Both the position numbers and the translations under genes were made by a program. Under the pieces are notes generated by a model. It was not told the origin of the DNA. It did no database searches and saw only the letters and a program-made list of their open reading frames with translations. This document shows, piece by piece, positions 43,540 to 54,000 of a stretch of DNA of 64,000 nucleotides (its first letter is position 1; each line of letters opens with the position of its first letter). The stretch comes from Undaria pinnatifida. Taxonomy: Eukaryota > Sar > Phaeophyceae > Laminariales > Alariaceae. The DNA lies in NCBI GenBank assembly GCA_012845835.1, contig JABAKD010000029.1, forward strand, positions 3,444,844 through 3,508,843, read 5' to 3'.

Positions 43540-45710
43540 CGTCACTTTAGTGGGAATTCGGCAGAGATTCGATGCAGATCGGCGAGCAGCAGTGGAAATA
43601 AATAATAATGCTGAACCCGGCGCAAACGAAAGAGCGCGCCGGTGAGGATAAGAGCAGGGACGACGCCTGTGACCACGGCTTGTGCCCAGATGGCTGCTGA
43701 GGGTAAACGAAAGCTCGTATTATACGAGTTGTGCTGGAAGCTAAAATAAGTGGTATCGAAATAATGACGAAGCTAGTGGCACTTGGCAGTCGTGCTTGCG
43801 CGTGGAAAAGCAAATCAGCGCGAACGGCATGCATGCCGTGCACCTTGAAAAAGCTTTAGCGCATGGACTATTCAAATTGGCCGACTCGTCAGCTGAACGT
43901 ACGTAGGTGCGTGCAGTTCAGAACCTATCCCACTGATCCCACCCTCTACTTTGTGTACACATACAAGGTGTATGATTACCTGGACCTCGTCTCGTCAAGC
44001 ATTATCGGGCCGGGAGACAAGCGACGCGGATGATACTCGTTCGATTGCTTACACAAACACAATACACCAGTATCTTGTGCACCGGGTAACAGCGTGGCAA
44101 CGCGTCGTTGGCGCTGCATTACATTCGACTCCTCAACTGGTCCAGCTCACACCCACTACTGTTGTATACGATGTGTTTTAACAGCATTGCACCCGAATCC
44201 ATTCGCCGCTAAGCCGCTCAGTTCCCGGGAGTCGTTCTTCACGCCCTCCGATGGTCCGCGCACACTACTGTGTACTCTAGATAGATACTCAGGCTCTAAG
44301 GGAGGGGTGGTGTCAGCCGTTCTTATGCTCCTATCAGCCGTCCTTGGTGATTGTGCACTGTTCGCTGTGTTCCGAAGAGTTTGCTCTTTGAATTGCCCTA
44401 CCGGGGGAAATAGTCGCATGTATGTATTCATGTATGCAAAATTCTGTGTGCTTGCTTAAAACCAACCTTTTCTACGTCACCATCACCAGTAAGTAGCTCC
44501 TCTTTCCTGTTCGTTTTTTTAGGTATTGACAATGTGACGCCACCCGAGAGAACCAAAATAATGGAGTATGCTTAGACAAGTGCAGCGCCAACGATATTGG
44601 TGTACTGTTGTTCCCCAGTGTACACTGTGAGCAAGTACTAGTATTTGAGTTGAACAAAATAGTCATACAAAGGAGCAAGGTCGCCAATTATTTTAGCTAC
44701 GATATTTTTTTTCAATTCTCAAAATAATGACGAACAATGCACGATCCCCGTTGCGCAAGCAAGACCCAGTATTAACAAAAAAAACTTTAATGCCGACAAG
44801 ATCCGAATGACAACACGTGTCTTCTTGCTGTCGCCCCACATCGTTTCTAATAAATCAGCATTAATCAATAATCTTCGTGCACGCCAAAAAATCGGAAACC
44901 GTCACAGTCTTCGTATTAATATTATTCTCAATCCATGACAAAAGCAAGCAACGTAAACACGTACCAGGTATGTACGTGGGCGCCCGGCCGCCCGGCCGCC
45001 CGCAAACACTCATGCACACGAACAATCTCGGACTCAGAGTCGCAGGCACGCAAGCGAAAAGAAGCAAGCGTAGGCGAGGCGACAGACGCAGCAGTAACTG
45101 CGAAACAGACAGCGTACAATACACGCCTCCTCCATTATACTGCACGTAACAGCAAGCGTACGAAACATGCGTCCATTCGGGGCCACACCGCTGCCGCCGC
45201 GGAACTGTCCTATAGCACAACATTAAGTGCTCTCGATTGGTGGTACACCATGCATGCACGCGCATACATACAGAGAAACACAACATGCACATAAATACAT
45301 AAATGCATAGACTACTGGTATTACCTACATCCTCGGTATGCTATAGTATCCCATTCCCCAATATTTTCTGTCAGTTACCGTGATTCTCGTCTCTCTTCTC
45401 CCTCCAAGCTGTTTTCTCGCTTCCTGCCCCCCCCCCCCCCCCCCTCCCCTCCTTCTGTAATTCCTGTCTACACGTGGCTGCGTCTATTCACGCCTCCCTG
45501 ATCAATCAGCGCGCGTGTGGATGGCTGCACGCCCACAGGGCAAGGCGCTCGCTGTCTTTGAAAACGTGTCAACAAAAAAAGCGCAAGAGGTGGTAGGAGT
45601 TGTAGCAGCAGGAGTACCAGTACGTATCAATAGTACCTCCTCGCAATAACTAGTGGTAGTACCAGTGCCGGTTAACTAGTACTAGTGCCGGTATGGTCGT
45701 GGCGTGAAAA
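43540..45710. other. Intergenic stretch without recognised gene
   Basis: Several open frames of 70-140 codons occur on both strands, but none has recognisable domains or consistent codon bias. A 19-C run lies near 45427-45445. Confidence 0.35.
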
Positions 45711-45714
45711 TATA

Positions 45715-46145
45715 GAGAAGACCAGGCAAGGCCGGATAAGGTAAGGCTAGCCCATTCAAGTGAAGAAGGCAAGCAACGCAAGCTGAAACGACCATACAAG
45801 GCAAGACAACAACGTACAAGTTAAGGCAAGGCACTTGTATCATACGGTATTATATGAGAAGAGGAAAGCAAGGCAAAACTACATCAAGACACGGCCAGAA
45901 GTCAGAAGAAGACATCCAAGGGCACGGCCAGATCATCTAAGGCAAGAGAAGAGGGAAAAACGGCAACAGAAGAGAAGGTATGGCAAGCCCACGACAACGC
46001 TAGCCAAAGCAACAAGCGAAGACAAGGCAAGACAAGCTGTACCATACAGGGCAACACAAGAGGTGGCAAGGCAAGGCAAGTTTGTAAAAGGCAACGCCAG
46101 ACTGTGCAGGGCGAGGCACAGCAAAGCAAAGCCAACACCACACCA
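45715..46145. repeat. Degenerate AAGGCAAGAC-type repeat
   Basis: The words AAGGCAAGAC, GGCAAGGCAAG and CAAGACAAGC recur. It may be a decayed relative of the (GGCAA)n array at 48425-48590. Confidence 0.55.
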
Positions 46146-46384
46146 ACACCAAGCCGAGACAAATACATGAGCGCAAACGGTCAACTCACTGGGGCGGAAA
46201 AAAATGCCGCCGAACTCCAGCAAGCTCTCGATTTTTTGTTTTCTTTGTGCATGTGCGAAATAGAAGGAGGCATGGATGTAAGCCACATCTGCCCTGAGGA
46301 ATCACAGCGTCATATCGCGAGCATGATAGCCAATCCAGGCAGAGCCCGACCCCCCCCCCCCCCAGACTCACCCAACACCTCAAG

Positions 46385-46500
46385 ACGCTTCGCGCTCGGT
46401 GCGCGCAATGCCTGTCTGTATAGTGAAAACCCGACGTGCTCCGTCCCGGCAATAAAGGGACGCGTCGGTCTATGGTCTGCTAGACTACGGCCATGCACGC
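46385..46500 (+). repeat. Dispersed repeat B, second copy
   Basis: CGCTCGGTGCGCGCAATGCC, TAGTGAAAACCCGACGTGC and CGGTCTATGGTCTGCTAGAC correspond to words of 16490-16690. A poly-C run and a copy of the acceptor-associated repeat follow. Confidence 0.5.
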
Positions 46501-46574
46501 AATGATCACACACCCCAGCCGCTTACTTGTCTCCCTCCCCAAGACCAGCCCCCCCCCCCCCCTCCCCCCCCTCT

Positions 46575-46655
46575 CGGTGCTCCGACTCGAAAGCAATGCG
46601 CGGTCAGCGGTCAAAAGACCAAGGCAAGCAACAAATGAGTGGGCCCTCCCAAACC
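46575..46655 (+). repeat. Splice-acceptor-associated repeat, copy 3 (intergenic)
   Basis: GCGGTCAAAAGACCAAGGCA then AGCAACAAATGAGTGGGCCC. No exon is recognised just downstream, so this copy is not tied to a known acceptor. Confidence 0.6.
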
Positions 46656-46659
46656 CTCG

Positions 46660-47480
46660 CCACCGACAGCGCATCGCCCACAAACGGGAAACTTGGCCGC
46701 TTCGCCATGAAGAAATATTTGACATTTTCGGGGGGTCACCTCTCATACATGTGTAGCTCTTCAAAATACTCAAAAGGCCATCTCCACCCCCGTCTCCATC
46801 CACATCGCCATCCCTGTGCTCTCGCCAGCAGCTCAGTTGCCGCCGGTGCCACTGCCACCGCTGCAGCCGCTGTATTTATACTCCGCGATGATCACAAGTT
46901 TGGCCATCTTCGCCCCTCCCCCCGGCACGGCCAAAACAGCATCCCTCATTCCCGCCCAAAACACGGCCGAGTCCACATTGAACCCCCCTCGTCTCAAATC
47001 GCCCCCGGCATCGCTGCGCAAAAGGATGGCCGAGCCCCCATGGAAACCCCTTCGGCGGAAACCCCTGCAGTTGAAACCACCACAGCCGAAACAACTCCCG
47101 TCCCTGCGCGCCACCTACTATACAGCGGGGTCGCCGAAAAGTAAAGTAGAAACCCCCCGTGGCTGCGTACAGGAACGGGCCTGTTGGAAAAGCGGGGCGG
47201 AAACCCCATGGTGCCGCCTTTAGGGCCAGGTCATCGAAAAGTGGAGTGGAAACCCGCAGTAGCTGATGCAGCTTGAGCGCGCCAAAAGAAGGGTCATGTT
47301 CGTCACCAGACATGCTAGTTTCGTCGAAGCCGCGCGCTTGCAGGAAACGCGACTACCCCCCTGCCCTTCCCCTTCCGCTTCCGTCCGTAGTACCCCATCT
47401 TACATGTGTGGGCCTTGCTTCCGTGAGGTATTCCGAATTCCAAGCCTAGAGAATGCCCCCCCCCCATTGGACCCCCAACT
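46660..47480. other. Region with Glu-Thr-Pro-like short repeats; no gene supported
   Basis: GGAAACCCC and GAAACC words recur around 47035-47260 in an internally repetitive frame (METPSAETPAVETTTAETTP). I see no domain, no convincing splice structure and no start context, so I do not call a gene. Confidence 0.35.
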
Positions 47481-47809
47481 AAAACGATGAGGGCTTATTT
47501 GTCCGGGAGAACACGCCTTTCATTGGGTCGGGGAGGGAGGATCGTTTCGCCCATAAACAAATCCCCAAAACCAAAAAAAGAAGAGGACAGACCACCGAAA
47601 TACAAACCGACAGAAAGAGAGAAGCTGGAAAGAAGAGTAAAGAATAAATATAAGCACACAAAAAAAAAAATGAAAAAAAAAACTATTATAGAGAAGAATA
47701 GAGATAGTATGATAGAACGAAAAATGGAATGAACCCCCCCCCCCAAATAACCACATCAAGCATATCTCAACACACGCACCGACCCACCCATCCACCCACC
47801 CCATCTACC

Positions 47810-48085
47810 CCCCCCCCCCCCCAACCGGAACCGTACCCGGGTAATAGGTCGCAGGTACCCGCTAATTTTTCGCGGATACCCGCAACACCCGCCGGGTACC
47901 CGTTACCCGGGTTGGGTAATCGCTCCAACTAGGGCCGGCCCCCAAAACCAACCAAACTAAATCCCAAACCAACCGAACCCACCCACCCACCCACCCACAC
48001 ACTCACCCACCCCACCAAAAGCTATCAACCAAACCAACCAACAACCAATCACCCCCAACCGAGCGACAACATAGCAAGGCTACGG
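47810..48085. repeat. GGTACCCG-rich tract and CCAA/CCCA repeats downstream of the E2 gene
   Basis: GGTACCCG and TACCCGGG words recur at 47835-47925, followed by CCAACC and CACCCACC repeats. It lies just 3' of the E2 stop codon. Confidence 0.5.
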
Positions 48086-51000
48086 TCACAGGGCATCCTG
48101 CGACTTGCGCACCAACAGGCGCGACTTTTTCTTGAAAGCATCGCGATCATTTCGCCACATCACGGCGGCGTCAATGTTGGCCGGCGACTCGTCGTTGGGG
48201 TCCGAGAGCATCGAGATAACGCTCACGATGATCCCCTCCACTCCGAGGATGGGGCGCCAGCGCTCCTCAGCGGTTTCCTGCACGAAAAATGGTGCCGGGA
48301 AAAGCAGGGGGGGGGCGGGGGGGGGGGGGTTATCACTTGTTGCTTGCGTTAAAGTCATTTGACCATTGACCACGCATCCTTTAGGAGACGGAGGGCTCAC
48401 TCGTGCACACGAAAATAATCTTTTATTGTATGAAAGACAAGACAAGACGAGTAAAGTCAAGTCAAATCAAGTCAAGGCAAGGCAAGTCAAGTCAAGTCAA
48501 GGCAAGGCAAGGCAAGGCAAGGCAAGGCAAGGCAAGGCAAGGCAAGGCAAGGCAAGGCAAGGCAAGGCAAGGCAAAACAAGGCAAGGCAGGCGTGGGAAT
48601 CAATTATAACATACCCAAACCTTCGCCTCATGCCGGCAACACGAAGGACGGTCAACGGTACTAGGAGCGGCGGTCAACCAAAGATTCAGCCCCCCTCCCT
48701 CCATCCCTTTTCCTTTTCCGTTACCCGAACCCTCCCCGTGCTTCTTTCGGTCGATCACAGCTGGCGGTCGTTAGATCATTTGTGCGGGGTGGAGAACTTT
48801 TACTCCGCACAACAGAAATGATCGTATCACGTACCCTGGTAGTGCTTACAAACACCTCCTTCTCTCACCTGCTCGTTAAACTTGTCCTCTCCCGGGGGGT
48901 GCAGGATAGAGATGCAAACCCTGCCGTCTGGGTAAACTGTCCACAACAGCATCCGGAGACGGGGTCGAAACAAGGTCACGAACACGAAGAAATCAACAAC
49001 GTGGTGAGGGAAAGGGGACAAGGACAACAGAATGCATGATAATAAGAAAGCAAGCTAGCAAGGAGAGCAGAACTGAGCTGAACCGAGCCGCGCTGAGCTT
49101 AGCTGAGCAGAGCAGAGCCGAGCAGAGCCGAGCCGAGCCAAGCCGAGCCGAGCCGAGCCGAGCCGAGCCGAGCCGAGCCGAGCAGAGCCGAGCAGAGCTA
49201 AGCAGAGCTAAGCAGAGCCTAGCCAAGCGGAGCCGTCAAAGCAAATCCAAGAAAAGCACAGCGAAATACCACAGAAGAATAGCACGGCACAGCACAGCAC
49301 AGAAACACAAAATCGAAGAAAACCAAACAGAGCAATGCTGAGCCAAGCCGAGCCCGGCAAAGCAAACCCAAGAAAAGCACGGCACAGCACAGCACAGCAC
49401 AGCACAGCACAGCACAGCACAGCACAGCACAGCACAGCACGGCACAGCACAGCACAGCACAGCACAGCACAGCACAGCACAGCACAGCACAGCACAGCAC
49501 AGCACGGCGCAGTGCAGCAAAGCAAAGCACAGCACAGCACAGCACAGCACAGCACAGCACAGCACAGCACAGCACAGCACAGCACAGCACAGCACAGCAC
49601 AGCACAGCACAGCACAGCACAGCACAGCACAGCACAGCACAGCACAGCACAGCACAGCACAGCACAGCACAGCACAGCACAGCACAGCACAGCACAACCC
49701 AGCCCAGCACGGCACAGCACAGCACGGCATGGCAAGGCACGGCACGGCACGCACAGCACGACACAGCAGAGGAGCGCAACATCGAACCAATCAAAACCAC
49801 ACCAAACCAAAACCAAAACCACAGCAAAGCCAAGCCAAGCCAATCCAAGCCCAGCCCAGCCAAGCCCAGCCCAGCCAAGCCAAGCCAAGCCAAGCCAAGC
49901 CAAGCCAAGCCAAGCCAAGCCAAGCCAAGCCAAGCCAAGCCAAGCCAAGCCAAGCCAAGCCAAGCCAAGCGAGTCTCTCACCGTTCGGGTGAAACATCTC
50001 GCTCACGAACGTCATGGTGGGGGGATTGTTCGGGAAGTCTTTCGGGAACTCAAGCTTCGCCTTGAAGAAGCCCCCCTCGTACAGCTGACCAACGAAAAAA
50101 AAAACGCGAACCGAACATCAATGCAAACATGGGGGGCACACAATCAGATCTCCGCTTCACCATCTAGTAGTATATATTTGGGAGCAAACAGATAAACCCT
50201 CATGGAGCAATAGCTGGTCTGTGCACGATCTGTAGATAGATCCCTGGTTTAGCTGATTCATACTTCCCTGCAGGGTCTAGAAAAACATGCCTACGGAAAC
50301 ATTTCGGGAAGTCAAGCTTCGCCTGAAAAAGCCTCCGTCGTACAGCTGAAAAAAAAAAAAGTTATTCACGGGCCATGAGCCGATCCGCGGGTTGGGTCAG
50401 AAATGTTTCAAAACATCGCGGGTCGAGTCCGGTCGGATCAAGGGAGGCGCTCGAAATTTTCATGGGTAAGGTCTGGAGTTTTTGAAACTCACGGGTCGGG
50501 TCGGGTCGGGTCGGGTCGGGTCAAGCCGACCCGAAACCGGCACGAGCCGTGAGTTTTGAAAACTCCAGACCCTGCCCGTGGAATTTCGAGTACTTCTCCT
50601 GCGTCGAGTTGGGTCGGATCAGGAGAGGTGCTTGAAATTTCACGGGTAGGGTCTGGCGTTTTCAACATTCACCCGTCGGCTCGGGTCGGGTCAGGTCGAC
50701 CTGAAACCGACACGACCCTCACGAAGCGACCCGTGAAGAAGCCCTCAAAGAAACGAGGATATCTTCTAAAATATCGCGCAAATTATATATCAATTGTAGT
50801 ATCTACCTGGTGTATCTTTCAGAGCAAAATCAAATCCCTGTCTGCCTGCGTTAATCGACAACAACCAACAATGCGTGGGATCTGTAGGCCAAGCAAGGCT
50901 CTTGCGCATGCCCTCCGTCCGGGCGGTATCTCTAAGATCATCACATTTCAAAAAAGAATCAATAATAGATCGTGGACATGGTCTAGATCGTATATAAACT

Positions 51001-54000
51001 GTTTGCTTATCCTATCCCCGTCCTGTTTCGCCGTCTGCGGCCATCTATCTCCTAGGATAACGATCGTTTTTTCGCTACTCTAGTCTACCAAACTCTTCCA
51101 TGTCACATACGTTTAATGTCCTCATCTTTAACGCATCCCGTTCCTCCTTGAATATTTCACATTCTCCTACTTTGTGAGTCCTACTCTATTGTTGTGCCAC
51201 ACTGGCACATATTTGTATCCACATCCTCCTCCTCCCGACTACTGATGCATCTCTCCTTTCTGGTAGGTCCACGTCCCCTACATGAATCGCAGTTCCAGTC
51301 TTTTCGGAGAAGTCCATTGGGCCGTGCAGACACGTTTTCATTCCAATATCTTCCCTCAACCCCCCGTATATCTCTCAAGTGCTTCTCCTCTTTCACCTTA
51401 CTTCTTAGCGTTTGCCTTTCCCTTTCTTTTATGATTTCTTTCATTTCTGTCTTGTACCCGCCAAACTTCTCTGTAGACCGTACCTCTTCTTGGCCTCCCC
51501 CTACACCCTTCCATATCTTCTCGACTACCTCATTCCAGGGGGGGGGGGGTCATCTCACACGAGCAGAACTATACCACCGGTACAGGAACGTGGTGCCGCG
51601 AAATACAAGATATGAGACGATATGACATGGGACAGGATGACCTGAGACGCTTGCTACGATACGGGCGCACCCGAAAAAAGTCAGAGGCTCCTCATTTCAC
51701 CCATTTCCATCTCCGAAAATGTCCTAGTCTAGCTCCAAGTGTTTTTGCCCCATGTCGGGACTGCGGCGCTAAAAACGGGTTGATGACCACACCGAGAACC
51801 CAAAACCCGACGTGAGACAAAAATAACGAAAGCGCAAAAAATTCGAAGAACAACAATCACATCGCCTAGATTTACTTTTCACAGGCGCCTTTACATGTCT
51901 CAACTCTCGAGTCGAAAATCATAACCAGACAAGCACCCAATATATTTCCGTTTTCTAGAGATTTTTAGGCTGTTTTTTGGTGTGTGTGCGCGCGTGTGTT
52001 TTTCTTTTACAAATCACAAAAGTGCGTCGACCCAACCCAATCTTAACTCCACCAACCCCAACCCTAACCCAGCCGGAGGAAAGCCCCCGACGACGAGGGG
52101 CGCCCAAAACAAAAAGCAAACCTCCATTCAATCCAAAACCCTCCGAAACCAAAACACACAAGCACCGCATGCATCCCCGGTTCGACAGCTACACTTTCAC
52201 CAAACTGACTTACAGATAATCAGGATCTAGATCTTTCGAAGCAGACAGATCCTTGATGCCGGCATAAACGTATACATGATCTGCACGATCTAGATCGTGT
52301 TGGCCGAGTGGGATCTGTACAGTACCGGTCTTGCGCAACACCTCACATCACCAGTATAGGACACACCAGTAGAAGATCTACAAGCAGTGGATCGTGCATA
52401 GGATCGACATTATACACCGGGATAGTAGAGCGTGTACAGGATCTAAATTATCTAGCTCGTGATCTGTGACATATATGTGCACTTCCCGGACGGTAACACG
52501 CCTCACTCACCGTGTCCGGCGGCCCCACAATAAGGAGCGCCCAATTAAACATATTGTCATCGTCCGTCAGACCCACGGAGACACCCTCAGGAGGGTTTTT
52601 GTTCAGCTCTGGGGAGTTTCACACGAAAAGAGGCCGGAACAAGAAGGGGGGGAAGTGGGGTGGGTTGGTGTCAGGTGGTGTCGTTTGGGTTGTAGGACTA
52701 CAACATTGGGGTAGACGAAAACAAGATAAAACAACACCACACTCCTCCAATCTTGAAAGGCTGCCTAGTTGGCGTACTCCGTGTTGAATGAGTATTTCAC
52801 ATACGGAAGTAGCTGTAGCAGCAGTGTAGCAGCAGGAGGAGCACGGCTCTATCATAGGCGTTAGGACATGTGGCTGCAGCCTTGCTTGCAAACGCGGGTA
52901 TACATCGAAGAACATCGACAAAATAAACATCGATCTCCTGGGATGTCTCGTCCGCTCTTTTCGGCAATCGTTCGCGGGGCCTGCCACAACCAAATACACT
53001 ACACGCCACAAAAAAAAAAGACGCACCCCATCGAAAGACTTGCCTTGCAAGCCGATTTTTTCGACAGCGGGCAAAGCACAACGCCGGGCGACATGTCTCT
53101 GGAAAGATATTCACGAGACATTGTCAAAGCAACACCCTTTTCGTGTGGTGTGTACCCCTCCTACTTCGCACAACATTGAGCCGAAAATTCGTCCCAGCGG
53201 GTGTATTAACTCCTTCACCGCTGCAAAGAAAACCCTACGAGTACTCTTATATATCGTAGCTCTTAGCCCTTTAGAGGCCCGTTCATATCGACCAACGAGA
53301 GATTTTCGATACTATCAACTATCAACCGTCTTAGCCCTTTTGAGGCCCGTTCATATTTCGACCAACAAGAGATTTTCGATACTGTCAACTATCAACCGTC
53401 TCAGGAAGAGTCTGCAGCAGTGCATATACTACACCATTTACAGTATCAAGAGTGCGGTGTGCCAATGTATCGTATATTCCCCTTGCCGTCAGTAGAGTTA
53501 CCACATACTCGAGAAAATGGTTGAAGCACACTGTGTACGAGACGAAGGCGGTTTCACCCTACATTGGTTGGTTGCGTTTCATTGGGTTAGGGTTGGGGTG
53601 TATTTAGTTTAAAGAGTGTGTCAACCATTTTCTCGAATAAGTGGTAAGGTACCCTCCCTACGTTGCGTTGTGCTTTGAACACACTAGTGAACACATTCTG
53701 AATAGTGAAGACGCCCTCTACGCGGCGTCCATGGCTGCTGGGTTTGACGGATTGTGAAACCGCCACTTTTTCCCCCTGAAACCCCCAAAGGGGTCAACTT
53801 CAAGTAGTTTGTCACAATAATCGGGTTGCAGTTTCTCAAGGGTTAACCCTGTTAGCACCGCACTCCCGACACAGCGGCAAAACACTTGAAATTAGAGTGT
53901 GAAAAATGTAGCAGTTGGAAATGGGCGAAACACGCAACACGAAACACCCCCTTGGAAAAACTGCACCATAATTTTCTTGAACAGCGGCAAACGCCCAGCG

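Noticed and set aside
46527-47223. Protein-coding gene with ETPAVETTTAETT-type repeats
   Set aside because: Two overlapping frames are open, neither with domain, splice or start support. Parts are dispersed repeat and poly-C.
48425-49975. CRISPR-like array of regular repeats
   Set aside because: These are simple pentamer arrays without spacers, in a eukaryotic intron.
49208-49981. Long minus-strand open frames reading as Cys-Ala-Val-Leu or Gly-Leu-Ala-Trp repeats
   Set aside because: They are translations of the AGCAC and AAGCC pentamer arrays, in which all frames stay open. They lie in E2 introns and have no domain.
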